A DNA stretch of 64,000 bases from Mariannaea sp. PMI_226. Lineage: Eukaryota > Ascomycota > Sordariomycetes > Hypocreales > Nectriaceae. The stretch is taken from assembly GCA_024336345.1 (NCBI GenBank), contig JANFOG010000009.1:1736001-1800000 (forward strand), given 5' to 3'. Below, in pieces: positions 33,525 to 46,167 of the stretch; the first letter of the stretch is position 1; each line of letters opens with the position of its first letter. Made by a program: the position numbers and the translations under genes. Under the pieces are notes generated by a model, which made no database searches, was not told the DNA's origin, and saw only the letters and a list, made by a program, of their open reading frames with translations.

Positions 33525-34102
33525 CATACCAATAGATAGCATACTAGTGATATGCCTATTAATGCCTAATGTGACTGTACTTGAAGTCTCCCTCATATTC
33601 TCTGCCAACATGAACCTATTGCGACCTGGTTTATCTCTTGGGAACCGATCAAGCCGCTACATCGACCTCTTCCAGTATATCCTAACCAGTAACCAAAGTA
33701 AACCACCTGATTTTCCATACAGGCATCACGTTGGCTGTCCCGAATAAGACGGTCACGTACCTTCTTCTCTGGCGAGAATGCCACTGGGGATAGGGTAGAG
33801 GTGTCTAGTGCAGACGGCGCGAGTACCTGCGCCTCTGGGTCAGACTCTAAGTAACTTATTTGTACATACTCTTAAGAAAGAATTCTTATTACTGAAGGAG
33901 GACAATATTACATAAGGCAAATAAACTTCTTATCATCGCTCAATTGCTTATAGATTACACCGTAGTGGCCTCTCATCATGAGGTTTGACTATTCTATCAC
34001 AGACTAGTGAGTGATCGAATAGTTGGCCTATTCACGTTGTTCCAAATTTGTGAATTCCATTGTATTATCAACCTGCTAGTTTATGTATCAAATTTTCATT
34101 TA
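33525..34102. other. Intergenic between convergent genes
   Basis: 3' flanks of the cysteine-rich gene (+) and the hydrolase gene (-). Short frames are without motifs. Confidence 0.5.
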
Positions 34103-35245
34103 TCAAAGCTTCAATGATTCAAGTTCTGTGGCGATGTTGGTTGGAGTCTCTGAGAAGATTTTTGCCAGCTTCTCATCCAACCACTTGACATCTTCCATAT
34201 TCCCTGGAGGGCCTCCAGCCCAGTGTCCCCATATAGATGGAAATATGTCCAATTTACTCCTACTCGCATCCATGCATGAGACTTCATATCGAGAGTCCTC
34301 GGGCCTGGTTTTGGTCAGCCTGCAATAACCAGAGAGGTGGGATTGGGACAAAACTTACGGGAAGTAGAGATCGGTCTCAGCTGGGAGGACCAATGTGTTT
34401 GCCTTTATTGAAGCCAATGCCTCCTCGAAATTACCGTTGTAGGGTGCTTGTTTGCTAACATCTCCCGCTTGCCACGTTCGAAGCATCACGAGCAGGTTCT
34501 CTGGATCTTTGCTCAATGCCCACTTCTCCCAAAAGGTAACAATGAAGTCTTCCAGGTCCTTGGCACCATAGGCAGTTTTGTATACCTCTTGGCGGTAGAA
34601 TGCTTGAGAGAAGCCCCAGCCGGCATACCCACGGCCAAATGCCTTGAGACCGACTTCCTTCTCGAGGTCTGACCATTCTGCACGGTTGCGACTGGGCACT
34701 TTGGCAATGCCAACACCGCTGCCTGCCGAGGTCAGCGATTTCGCAGCTAGCAGTGCGGTTTTGACGCCTTCAAGGAAGACCTGATTGTGCAGGGAAGTTC
34801 GCGCCGAGCCACAGAATGGCACGCAAATATCCATCATGTCAGGGTACTGCGTCGCCCACTGGAATGACTGCGCAGCGCCCATGGACCATCCAAGAACTGC
34901 TCTCAGATGTTTAACTCCAAGGCTCTGCAGTAGTTGATGCTGAGCGCGTACGTTATCGTAGACGGTGACGTCTGGGAACGGGAAGATATCCGAGTTGGAT
35001 GGACTGATGGATTGCCCGTTGCCAATGAGGGCAGTGATGATAATGTGGTATTTCTTGGGGTTCAGGGTCATATTCTCCCCGATGAGCCACTCATTGTCGG
35101 ATATCAAGCCTGAGAACCATGACGGATAGAGGACCACTGGCAGCGAGGGGTCGCCGAATGTCTTGTAGGCAATCCAGGCCCCAGGAAGCGTGGCGCCTCC
35201 TTGGAGGTGGAAGTCTCCGAGCTTGAAGGTCTTGATCTGGGTCAT
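34103..35245 (-). CDS. Alpha/beta hydrolase, homoserine O-acetyltransferase-like
   Basis: 367-aa alpha/beta-hydrolase-fold protein in two exons (35245-34359 and 34319-34103, 1104 nt). It has the MetX/homoserine-acetyltransferase architecture: N-terminal FHLQGGATLPGAWIAYKTFG, NPKKYHIIITALIGNGQSIS, the nucleophile elbow GWSMG with Ser121, and a C-terminal GHWAGGP containing the likely catalytic His328. An Asp in PAETDLYFP just before the intron is the probable acid. Fungal paralogues of this type are often unassigned acyltransferases or hydrolases associated with secondary metabolism and differ from the true methionine-pathway enzyme, which is longer, so I do not assign a substrate. The intron interrupts the codon after LYF-P and uses GTAAGT/GCAG. 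Confidence 0.85.
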
Positions 35246-36330
35246 ACCGGGAAGATAGTTTCTGAAGGTAAAATGATCTAACGAAGTGTTTTCAATGACG
35301 AGAATGATAAAATGTCAAAGAAACGTTGTCATTTACACGAGGATAGTCAGTATGTAAGTTGATAAAGCCACCAATCCCGGGCGATGCGGGGTCGTACCCG
35401 GAATTCCAACCAGCCTCCGTATTCCTTGCCGCTCGTAACCGATTTGCGTTGATCACGCCCTACATGAGCGCAACTAATTTGTTAGTCTCTACTGTCGCTG
35501 TGCCGTAGGTAGATTAGCTGCCCAGTAAAGCAAGTAGAACGCGCATGGTTCCAGGTCGTGTTATCCTCACAAAAGAGCCGGCCTTTGGGGGCCGGGGACT
35601 CAACCATAAGTACCTTATTGTGTAGTGTGGATAATTATCTATTTGGCGAGTCCCCAAACTACTCTGCACGACGCGGAACATTATACCTACTCGGGTTACA
35701 TGTGCCGGACATGGATGAAACGCGTCTAGATACAAGTTGTCCTTTGAATAGGTAATTATGGAGGTATTCTCTATTGTATTTGGCTCCTGACTCTCCAGGA
35801 TAAACTCAACGGTGAGTACAGGCGATTGATTACTAGCTGTGCTAGCAAGTCATTATGATCATGATGATATTAAGCACTGGCTTTTCGCAGCGGTATAGTC
35901 TATCAAGAGCTTAATCTTCCCATAAATCTAACAGTAGTCAACCGGCTTCGTATCTGTCTCAACTTCTCTTATCTCTGCAGTCTCCCACCAGCTGCCTCAA
36001 AGGGGCGCATTTCATTCCCCCACCAGGGCGTGCTTGACACCATCCAACCCCGCATTCCATACGTCACATCCAACTCAAAGCCAACCGCAGGTTGCGAACT
36101 GAGATATGCGAGATAGCTGGGATATGCATCCCGCAATTAGCCGGTGCACATGTTCAATACCCTAGGTAGGCCAACTTATCTTACGGCAACGCTCGTGAGG
36201 GGTTGTTTGATAAGTACATGATGGTGTCGTGTGCCGTATGCTTGTAACAACAACTTCAGTCCTGCCACAAATTCCACGTTTCACACAGCCAAGTAAATTC
36301 AATTTTTTTTACTCCAAGTTACTCAATAAA
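35246..36330. other. Divergent intergenic region
   Basis: Lies between the hydrolase (-) and formamidase (+) starts. No gene seen; frames at 35514-35755 on both strands overlap and are motif-free. Confidence 0.45.
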
Positions 36331-37949
36331 ATGCCTGGCAAAGTAAGAACTGCATTGCGCGTTGATTTAGTTAAGCCTGCCTCTGAGCAGCCGCGTCTTC
36401 ATGTAAGGACCCATTTCCGCCTTCTGATTGACAAATGTAGTTCCACGGATTACTCACCATATCACTAGAATCGATGGCATCCTGACAGTAGGTCGCTTTC
36501 CGAGACTCTTTTAGTGTCCCTCACTATAGAGATTGGCTAATACCCATACCCCATCAATCAGTTCCATTCTGCGGCAGTATTGATGATGGAGAGACTGTCA
36601 AGATTGAATGCCTCGACTGGACTGGCGGCCAAATCGGAAATAACGACTCGGCCGACGACATTCTAAATGTTGACCTCAGCAAGATTCATTATCTCTCTGG
36701 ACCATTTGAGATCAAGGGTGCGGAACCCGGCGACGTTCTCTGCGTGGAGATTCAGGACATCCAGCCTCTCGAAGAGCAGCCCTGGGGATTTACAGGCATC
36801 TTCCACAAAGATAACGGCGGTGGATTCCTTGATGAGATATTCCCACATGCGTACAAACACACAGCCTGCCAGACTGGAGGCGCGGAGCTCGGAGTCAGCT
36901 AACATTCCGATAGGGCCAAGGCGATCTGGGACTTTGAGGGCATCAATTGCACGTCCAGGCACATCCCCGGGGTGAAATTCGCCGGCTTGATTCATCCAGG
37001 CATCCTTGGCTGTGCTCCTTCAGCCGAGATCCTTCAAGAGTGGAATCGTCGCGAAGGAGAGCTAATAGAGACCACCGCTCTGGCTCGCACAGTTGCAAAT
37101 CCACCTTTGGAGCTCAACTGCCATGCTGGAGCAGCAGACGAGAGTACGTCCAGTAGGGTTGCAAAAGAAGGTGCTCGAACAGTTCCAGGGCGCCCGGAGC
37201 ATGGAGGTAACTGCGATATTAAAAATCTCTCCCGCGGGAGCAAAGTCTACCTCCCCGTCCATGTGCCAGGCGCCAAGTTTAGCGTTGGCGATTTGCATTT
37301 CTCGCGTAGGTTGCAACTTTGTTTTGTCCACTGACCACAATGAACAATATCTCACATCTTTGAATCATAGAGGGCGATGGCGAGATCTCATTTTGCGGCG
37401 CAATTGAAATGGCGGGCTCCATCACCATCAACTTCAAGGTCATGAAGGGTGGCCAGGCACAGCTGGGCATGAAAGGAGGATGCTCTCCCATCTATATCCC
37501 AGGACCTGTTCAGCCTCAATTCGGCCCTGGAAGGATGCTGTACTTTGAGGTAAGTCTATTTCCCCAGTCGCTTTGATGTGAGAATATTTACTAACCTACG
37601 TATCTTAGGGGTTCTCTGTCGACGAGAATGGAAAACAGCATTATCTCGATGCAACAGTTGCATATCGTCAAAGCTGCCTCCGCATTTTTGAGTATCTCAG
37701 ACGCTTCGGATATAACGACTACCAAATTTATCTTCTTCTAGGCGCCGCTCCGATCGAAGGTCATATTGCTGGAATCGTTGACGTAAGTGTTCATTACCAG
37801 CTTCGATCAAAGGCTCACCGTCAACATAGATTCCCAATGTCTGTACCACCATTGGTCTGCCGATGGACATCTTTTCCTTTGACATCAGACCTGAGGCGCC
37901 AGTTAACAAGCTTACAATTGCTCCTTGTCCTATTTCCAAGAAAGACTAA
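36331..37949 (+). CDS. Formamidase (acetamidase/formamidase family)
   Basis: Formamide amidohydrolase (formamide + water to formate + ammonia), a cytosolic nitrogen-scavenging enzyme. Seven exons were inferred: 36331-36402, 36469-36487, 36562-36850, 36914-37305, 37371-37549, 37609-37782 and 37830-37949. They sum to 1245 nt (414 aa), the normal family length. Conserved blocks appear in order: VKIECLDWTGGQIGNNDSAD, VDLSKIHYLSGPFEIKGAEP, WGFTGIF, AKAIWDFEGI, SRHIPGVKFAGLIHPGILGC, EHGGNCDIKNLSRGSKVYLP, the splice-built FSQGDGEISFCGAIEMAG, and YLLLGAAPIEGHIAGIVDIP. The second exon is a 19-nt micro-exon (NRWHPD plus one base). Without it the conserved RWHPD-I-P joint is lost. Product family is certain. 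Confidence 0.95.
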
Positions 37950-38035
37950 TGTACAAAAATACAGCCTTTCGTCCCTTACCGTTTAATCTATTATATACAG
38001 AAATTGAAAATACAAAACTCATTTACCCAGCTTTT

Positions 38036-39367
38036 TTACGTTGCCCGTGGCGAATAGTCAACCGAAATGTCTGTGTGGCACAAGACTTGAGCATTTGGAT
38101 TACCCTTCCCTCGCACTTCCCTCAGTATTGTCTCCTCACTCGCGTTGTCATCGAGGGTTTCAACCCCACGCCCACCGGCGAATATCCTTGTCGCTATCTT
38201 GCTTCCTCCCAAGGCGTTCTCTGGGTCTTGGCTACCGAATCGACTCATCTTGTAGGATCGCTGGCCATATGAGCCGTCGGTCGAGCTGTAACCGCGAACT
38301 TTGACCCACAGGGGTCGTAGTACCGGAACTGAGGCACAAATGGCGGATACGAAGTTCTCGGTGCCGGAGTAAATCAGCATATCGGAGGTATCATCTGGAT
38401 GTCAAGAAATATTAGATCATGTTGGGTGGCAATAATAGATGAGGTAAATGCTGTGAGGAGCTCTTACAGATGTATTCAGCGAACGATCGCAAACTTGTCA
38501 AAGAAGTTGTGCGCAAGATCCCACAGACACCGGCGCTTTTGGCGCAGAGGTCAGCGTCTTAGCTTAACGGCGGTTATTAGAATACAAGTCGGAATACCTA
38601 CAATATACCTAAAGAAAGACCAAATATTGCGAGCATTTTATCTTTTTTTTTCATGTTCAAGTCCCACAGTATAAAGCAGGGCGAAATGGCCAATATAAAA
38701 TCGATCGCGACTGCATATGCTGTAGAGTAGGAAGTATTAGCAGGCAATGGTCCATCCAGCTGACTGATGAGCAATCTCGTATTGCATACCTGAAGTTGTA
38801 AGTCCAACCTTGGCGAAATCGAGCCAACAATTTCCTTTAATGTTAGGGTTCCAGACGCTCTCCACTGGTATGCACTGGATGAAGACGGCGATGGTGCACC
38901 AGGTTGCGAGGAGTGTGTTGCTGATGATGCATGCCCATATGAAAACGCGATGGGCAGTTTTAGTAACGATCCGTAGGATGAAAAATGCAACGGCCGCCTT
39001 GCTGGTTGCAATGTTAAAGATGCAGACGCCTTGCGCTATGATCTCGTACTTCATCGCTTGGATGTAGTCGTCTTGGGAAACATCAGCACGTTTTTGGCCA
39101 ATGCCATACAAGGTGCCCACGGAGACCAAGGCTGAGTAGACCGCAAGAAGGATCTAGTAGATGTGAATTAGTTTTAAGTGAATGTTGACATTAGGACTCA
39201 CAGCTTCAACATACCCAAGTGATGATCAAGAAAAAGTCATCCCAACCAAAGCTGCTCAGCACGACCTTGCGAGTATAAACTCGCAATAGCACGAATATAC
39301 CCGCCAGTACTGTCTCAGTCCAGAGAACTGCATTTACCGTTGGCCCCCGTCCCCCGTATGAACTCAT
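38036..39367 (-). CDS. Integral membrane protein, fungal rhodopsin-domain (PTH11-like) type
   Basis: 353-aa seven-helix membrane protein of the family related to Magnaporthe PTH11. Five exons: 39367-39215, 39153-38790, 38719-38602, 38535-38468 and 38394-38036 (1062 nt). Family marks visible are VLLRVYTRKV with FGWDDFFLIITW (first loop W-D-D), VYSALVSVG, AMKYEIIAQGVCIFNIATSK, FIQCIPVESVWNPNIKGNCW, LWDLNMKKKDKMLAIFGLSL, GVCGILRTTSL, and STENF-like YSGTENFVSAICASVPVLRP before a cytosolic tail with YKMSRFGS. It lacks the N-terminal CFEM domain, so it is the shorter class. Ligand and signalling role are unknown. It is tail-to-tail with the formamidase gene (86 bp apart). Intron 3 uses an AAAAG acceptor preceded by a GCTGACC branch site. 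Confidence 0.88.
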
Positions 39368-42300
39368 CGTCCTTCTCGGCTGAATGCAAATGGAAAATAA
39401 ACTACTGGGAGAAAGAAAATGAGCAGAAGTTTGTTGGCATCAGAAATTGGACGTCTGTAGGTCGGTTGGCTCCTTGCAATCAGAAGAGCAAGGCAACTCA
39501 GCGATTAAGGATCAAACCCCCCAAGACAGTGCGCTCCTGGAAAACCCAGCAAGATCGACTGCGTTAGAAAAGTACCTTGTGCTCTGTCAAACTTGAAGGT
39601 CTCTCGGCGAAAGAACGGCTGCAAGCCTGTTTAACCAGAAACCTGGGAGAAGGATGATAGTCCCCTGAACTGACATGGCCATTGCGTGAACTGCATGAGA
39701 ACGGGTACCAGCCACAAAGCATGGAGACTAGTGAGGTTGGGCGGCCAAGAGAACAGGGATAGATTCCTGCCGCTCACCGTTTGTAATTGGGATGATCTTG
39801 CTCCTATTCTCTCACATGCAAAGCACAAACGGTCACTGATGAACGGGAGTTTTCTCCATGTGGACTCCAGAAATGGACTTTAGAACCGACATGACAAACA
39901 CGTACCCAGGCGAACAGCTTTCCAAAACGGCGGTTCCATTCTGACGATCCCACAACGGGGTTCGCAAGAATGATACTCTTCCCGTGGAGAGAAGAACGCT
40001 AATGTTAATTAGCTTCACCACGGCTTGTGTGGCTTGTACTAAGGGGTTCTATCCGATTCCATACTTCATACGTTTGAAATATTGGATTGTTGCCAAGTGA
40101 CGAGAACCTTGGTGAACATGAGGCCTCTTCTGACTACACAGAAATCAAAATTGGAATTGGATAGATATTGAGTGAGATTTTCACCAAAGTCGCGAGCGGA
40201 TACATATGCGGTTCTACTTCGGAGCCTCGACGTTCAGAAATATCACATAGGCAAGGATCTCATCTCGATGATTGCAACCGCCCACCAAGAACAATGAAGT
40301 CAGAGATGAATACTACCTACAGATACAACTCTATGATGTTGCATTCACGTACTGGGTGGCTGCTCGAGAACTATTCACTCATTCTCAGGGGTAAATAGTA
40401 GTTCGTCGTATCCCGGTATCGCAATACGTATTTTCTCCATACAGATGGACGACAAACAACGGGTCTGTAGGCAGTAATGCTTGTACAGGGGAATGTATAT
40501 GCCCACTGGAATTGTCTCCAGTTCGGCGTACCTACTAATTATGTGACATCAAGTGTTCGACTACCCCCAACTAACCATCCCATGCCAGACTTTCAGACTG
40601 GCCAAGGATCTAGGGCTTCCAATCTCCACTGAACAAGGTCCTCGGGCCGGTTCCGACAGCTTTGCCCAACTTGTGCAAAACCCAAGCCAACAGAAGATTA
40701 GGGTAACGTCTCAATGGCTGGCAGTCCTTGTCGTCGGTCCTCCGCAGATAGTCTGTGGGCCTCTAGTATTTCAGGCTATGGGGCATTGGTACCTCATGAA
40801 GCCTCGGAATAATCATCGCACCTGTTCCTTTCCCTGTAAATGTACGTCTCTGTGCGAGGACTAGACTACCTCTTGCACTCGCTGCATTTCCAGTTGAGCA
40901 CTAAGAGCAACTTGCAGCCTAATGAACGAAAAATGGCTCACTTTCTTGATCGTATTCCTTTAATTTACCTTCTATCGAGCAGCTCGTAGAATCAACTCAA
41001 GGTGTGGGGATCAACAGACTTTTAATAACTGTATGGAGAAGGAATTCCTATGGAGCATCGGAATCCCGGCACTTTTTAGTGTAATCATTCAGAGAACGGG
41101 TATTGACAAGGACTTGAAAATAGACGGGGAGAAGGATCTGCACCCACGTCGGCAGCACTGAGCAGGTGGGCGGGCGGGCGTGCGGGCGGACAATAAATGC
41201 CTCCCCATTAAGCGAAGGTAGATCCTTCACGTACCGGTATTACATAGTGGCATCTCCCTTGTTCCTCCTCCATCAGTGGGGATCTGATCTGAAAAGACCA
41301 ATGCTCCCTATCGCTCAATCTGTAACAACAGGGCCATGGGAACGGCCTGTTGGTTCCAGAATGCACCAGTATGCGGAAATTGACCAATCGCCAATGGCGG
41401 TAGCTATGATGATTCCGCTCTCGGACACTGTCAAGGATCCGTGTTAGAAATAGATCTTTTTTGATTCATCAATCTTCCTTTACTTTTCAGAATTTATGAC
41501 ATAACTTGGCGATCAGCCTCGAGAAACGGAGTCCTTGATTAGTAGTAGCTGCATCAATTGTTCGTTTCTGCCGCTCCCGCGATGCTCATACGCCTGCTGC
41601 TGTTTCTTTCAGGATGGATTATGCAAAGGGTTCGCATTTGTGCATAACATGCACCGTTCTTCTTCTCTCCTCTTAATGGACGTCTTCATGGTGGGATATC
41701 ATCTTTGTTAGGAGCGAGATGGGCCAAAGTGGTGGCGCGTGAAGCGCCCGGAATAGCCGTGGATGGGGCCGTCCCTAGCCCCTGTTTCTAGGCTAACAAA
41801 ATCTAGACAAGATACGCAGATCATCCTTGAACGGAGGCTGACAAGCGCGACTCTAGCCAACGGGTTGAAGACCAGGTACGAGGTCCCTGACCCTGGCCAT
41901 TGAATAGACAATTGAGCCATGCTGGTATGGACTACTGAAAGGTGCATATGTAGTACGCAACGAGCAGTGCAAGATGAAGCACAATAAAGCACAGCCAGAA
42001 AAATCAGGTATAGAACGATATCTCCACAATACAGCCTCTAAATGTCTCTTTTTACTATTTTACTACATGTTAGTACACAAAAGGCACTTCACGGGTATAC
42101 TGATACACGCCCCCAAAATCTGCTTACCTTATCCATATAAAAACAGCAAAAGGTGTGACTCCAATAGATATACCCTACTAGTAGCTCGTTATTGTTGATA
42201 AATATGGGTCTCCTTTCTTATGAGGCTTATCTTATAACAATAACCTCTACATAACGATGACTCTTGGTCAAGATTCCATATCCTTATACCCCTGTTTTGC

Positions 42301-42458
42301 CGTAGTAAAGTTGGGATATAACGTCTCATGTGAGACTGGTCTTAGAAATGATTTATCAGGATTTGTTTGCCATTTTTCTTTTTATTTCCCCTCGTGCGTT
42401 TTTGCTCTATTTCCTCCGGGTTAGCCCGGTCTTGATTCTCTCATAGTAAGCAATCATC
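39368..42458. other. Gene-free interval (3.1 kb)
   Basis: Divergent region between the rhodopsin-type and P450 genes. Short overlapping frames only, none with motifs or splice continuity. An AT-rich section at 42030-42330 lies in the probable P450 promoter. Confidence 0.45.
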
Positions 42459-44453
42459 ATGGCTATCGAAATCCTGGCCGCAAAGGCTATCGCGCTCGGC
42501 TTCGGCCTCTTTCTTCTGCGTTTCATCATTATATACGTGACATCTCCACTGAAAGCCTTCCACGGCCCATTTTGGGCCCAATTCACCGATCTTTGGCGAG
42601 TCCTTGATTACTGGAAATGCACGCAGATCCAATCTCACCAGCAGCTGCATCAGAAGCTGGGGCCTGCCGTGAGGATTGGCCCCAATATGATCAGTCTCAG
42701 CGACCCAAGCTTGTTGAAGACAATTTACTCAACTCGAGGTGACTACGTCAAGGTCTGTACTCCATGAGAAAAATAATCAAAGGAATGTCATTATTAACAT
42801 ACATCGTGCGGCATACAGAGTGACTTTTACGAAGTAGCAGACGCAGTGTCGAACGGCCATCGAATTGAAAATGTCTTCAGCACCCGAAGCCCCGCATTCC
42901 ATAGCCGATTCATGAAACCATACCAAAAATACTTCTCAATTCAAACCATTCTAGAGAAGGAGCCTCTTACGAACAAGATGGTCAAATCTCTTTGCGAGCA
43001 ACTCGAGAACCGGTTTATGGATGGCAAGAATTCTGGGAAGACAGCTCCTTTGGCTGATTGGATCGAGTATTGTAAGATTACTAGCCCTTGCATTTCGTTG
43101 TAATAGTTCATAATTTGACTGGAACAGGCGCATGGGATCTGGATTGGGAGGTGACCTTCAGTCAAGACATGGGCTTTCTCAAGTCAGGGACAGACGTAAA
43201 GAGCATGATTCACACCGGCGAGGTCATCATGAGATACCTCGGATGTGTAAGCTCCCATACACCAAAGCCCAGATTTTGAGATTCATAGCTAACCATTCCC
43301 CAAAACACAAGATTGGTCAATGGCCGCTGTTGGACAGGCTCCTAGGCAAGAACCCATACTGCCCCATCAAGTTTGCCACCTTTGAGAACGCAGCCATCTA
43401 CAGCTACCAGCGCGTTATGGAGCGAGTTGCAAGCCAGGAACCCAAAGAGCGAAAGGACTTTTTGGATAATTTTCTCGAGGCCAAGCAACAGCATCCAGAC
43501 ATTGTTAGCGACAATGAGGTCGTTAGTTACCTGATGATGAACGTATGTGCCAAACGACGACACAAAACATCACCATTACGCGAAAGGCTAACAGTATGTA
43601 TCTAGGTCCTTGCTGGAGCAGACACCACTGCTATCGTTATGAAGGCTATCGTGTACAACATTCTCAAGAATCCCACAGTTATGGACAAGCTTCGTGCCGA
43701 ATTGGATGCCGCCGAATTGGAGTTTCCCCCGGCTTACGAGAAGACCAAAGATTTGCCATATCTCACAGCTGTTATTACGGAGGTAAGTCAAGCTCTATTA
43801 TAGTTGTTTCAGCTCTCATATCGGTGGCATTGTATACCCGGTTTAATGTATATGGCAACCATCTCCTCTGCTAAGATAATAATACGAGCAGGGTATGAGA
43901 ATGCACCCCGTTATCGGTGGTATCCTTGAGCGTGTAGTTCCCGCCGGTGGCTTGACTCTCCCAGATGGCCGTGTAATCGCACCAGGCACCAAGGTCGGCA
44001 TCAGCCCCTGGGTCTCTTCACGCAACAAAGACATCTACGGCGAGGATGCCGAGGTATTTCGGCCCGAGCGCTGGCTCCAGAGCAAGGGTGAGAGCGACGC
44101 TGCGTATGCTGCTCGTCTCAAGGCTATGAAGGACGCCGACATGACTTTCGGCTCTGGCAAGCGAGTTTGCGTTGGCCGAAACTTGGCGAACCTCGAGATT
44201 CGAAAGGTCATTACCACCCTATTCACCCGATATGATGTAAGTATTATTTGATCAGTACTTATCGACTGAGGCTTTGTTTTAGCACTTTTTATTCCTTTTT
44301 TGGTTCACTATTCGCTGACTTTCCATTGTTCAGATCCAACTAGATCCAGCTTGCAGCGAATGGTCGCCCCGATGGTGGTGGTTTACGTTCATTGATAATA
44401 TCCAAGTCAAGCTCCAACGGCGCCCAAATGTCGTCAGTATCGTGCCGAGGTGA
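42459..44453 (+). CDS. Cytochrome P450 monooxygenase, pisatin-demethylase-like
   Basis: 519-aa microsomal P450 in seven exons: 42459-42752, 42819-43071, 43128-43244, 43289-43542, 43606-43782, 43892-44236 and 44334-44453 (1560 nt). An N-terminal membrane anchor (AIALGFGLFLLRFIIIYV) precedes the catalytic domain. The I-helix motif is AGADTT (residues 309-314), the K-helix ExxR is E365-G-M-R368, and the haem-binding loop FGSGKRVCVG has ligand Cys458. FRPERW is also present. ILERVVPAGGLTLPDGRVIA and similar text resembles CYP57/pisatin-demethylase-type fungal P450s; the substrate is not predictable. The junction between exons 3 and 4 (47-bp intron, donor GTGTAA, acceptor ATAG) is the least certain. 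It could belong functionally with the nearby transporter and dioxygenase, but distance and the intervening tRNA argue against a tight cluster. Confidence 0.92.
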
Positions 44454-45529
44454 GAGCGTAGAAGGAGATACATCGACAGACAGCAGCCCAGTTCCTGTTT
44501 TCAGGGCTCTAGTCTCTAAGTCTCAGCAGTAGCCAACAATAATAAGAGACTTGGGTAAGGACAGAGCGACCGAAGCGGAAGAAGACTCTTCATTATTTCG
44601 AACTATAGCGTTTCTGAGTTCTGTGTTATTTAGTTAGGAACATATAGCCCTAATCCTCTTTCTGTCATGTCGTCGGGTTTCCTCCGGTCAATTCACGTTC
44701 TTGGTCATTCAATCGCGTCTAATTCTGACGAATCTGATGGTTTCGGCGGACATTTACGTCGCTGTGTGTCATTGTGATGGGCAACATGGGTCTTTGTTGA
44801 CATACCAATATTCCAGCTTCAAGCGCCTCCTCCTCCAAGCTAGCCCCAGACCACTGTTACGCGATACGCAAGTTCTACTATTTTCTTGAGCTCCAAAAAA
44901 AAGAAAAAAAAAAAAACCGACAAGAATATAAGAAGAGACATTGAGGACAACTGCATAGTATCTCCCGGTCATTCTCTTTCTAGATCAGCAAGAATAGCCT
45001 CTAATTTAAATCATGATATCTCTTAACCTATCCCCCATACGGAGGCGAGATACATCACACCCGCCATTAGAAAAGCTCGTTGTGTAGGGTAGAAATTTGA
45101 GGTGCAGAATGGTCACAAAATTCAGAGCCTGCCCTTAAAAAAGAGAAGACATTTCCAAATTCAATTCCATTTTAGTCGTATAGCTAAGAATCTCAATTTC
45201 TCATCCCGCCGCGATTCGAGTTGGTCTTCATCGCGGCAGAGGTGGGAATAATACTTGAGCAGTTTTCGCCCATTTTTCAGCCTCCAGAAAACAAATAAGT
45301 CTGGTACCGTGGAGTAACTTGTTGAGGCATCTCGCTAGATTGTATAGATTAATTGAGCAACAGGTCTAGCCTCCAAATCCTGTTGCGCGCGGTATCAAGA
45401 AATGATTCTGGCAATTAAATTGGAAGATGTGGTGATCATTACCTCCTACTCATTAATTCTCTAGCGATATATTCTATGCTTTGCTCTCCTACTTTCACAT
45501 CAGCAACACGAGCTGCATTGGCAGTTACA
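44454..45529. other. Intergenic, no gene seen
   Basis: 3' flank of the P450 gene and 5' flank of the tRNA gene, with an A-rich run at 44896-44920. No coding evidence. Confidence 0.5.
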
Positions 45530-45603
45530 GGTTCCGTGGTCTAGCTGGTTATGGCATCTCGTTAACACCGAGAAGGTCCCCGGTTCGAGCCCGGGCGGAA
45601 TCA
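45530..45603 (+). tRNA. tRNA-Val (anticodon AAC)
   Basis: 74-nt intronless tRNA. The acceptor stem GGTTCCG pairs with CGGAATC (one G-U) and A is the discriminator base. The anticodon stem-loop TCTCG-TTAACAC-CGAGA carries AAC at the anticodon positions. The T-arm contains the canonical GGTTCGAGCCC (B box) and the D-arm begins TGGTCTAGCTGG (A box). A six-T run at 45605-45610 serves as the RNA polymerase III terminator. It decodes GUU valine codons. Confidence 0.96.
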
Positions 45604-45604
45604 A

Positions 45605-45610
45605 TTTTTT
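45605..45610 (+). terminator. Pol III T-run terminator of tRNA-Val
   Basis: Six consecutive T residues one base after the mature tRNA 3' end, the standard eukaryotic RNA polymerase III stop signal. Confidence 0.8.
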
Positions 45611-46167
45611 GCTTTCGCAGCTTCTGGTCTTTTTAGCTAAATGACACTTTGACACGAGGTTGGTTAGTCATGTCCTCTACTCGGCTTGACCTCTTGTTGT
45701 TCTCCATTCGTTTTTCGGAAAGTTGTATCAACTACCTTTGCACGGCCATTATTATCGATATATCTTCTGAGTAGTCGTGCCTTTTTCCTTTCTTTCTCAC
45801 AAACTCGCTCATTCGCGTGTCATCGTTTATCCTCATGCCTGAAATACCTATCATTTTTCCGTAGTACTTTTTTGTCATCAGTTAACCGGTCTTGCAATTC
45901 GTCTCGTCCTATCATCGCCGCATCTACTGCATCTGATTTTGGTGCTCCCCTATCCTTGATTCTCATTAATCGATTAATCCTGATTATGTTCGAAGTTGCG
46001 ATAGTCCTTTTGTGAGGATATGGACATGCCGCTTCCGGATCTTCCTTCAACAGCATTGCGTGATCTGATCATCGCAGGGCATTTTGTTGGTTTATCAAAC
46101 AAACTATTCCACATTAAATTGCGGGCGTGATTGTGTTCTGACCAACCCTAGGGCCTACAGACTTAGG
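45611..46167. other. Intergenic, no gene seen
   Basis: Opposed frames at 45686-46015 (+) and 45820-46056 (-) lack motifs. This is the 3' flank of the MFS gene. Confidence 0.5.

Noticed and set aside
36841..36913. Apparent stop codon breaking the formamidase
   Set aside because: A GTACAA...CTAAC...ATAG intron removes it and restores the conserved AKAIWDFEGI block, so this is not a pseudogene.
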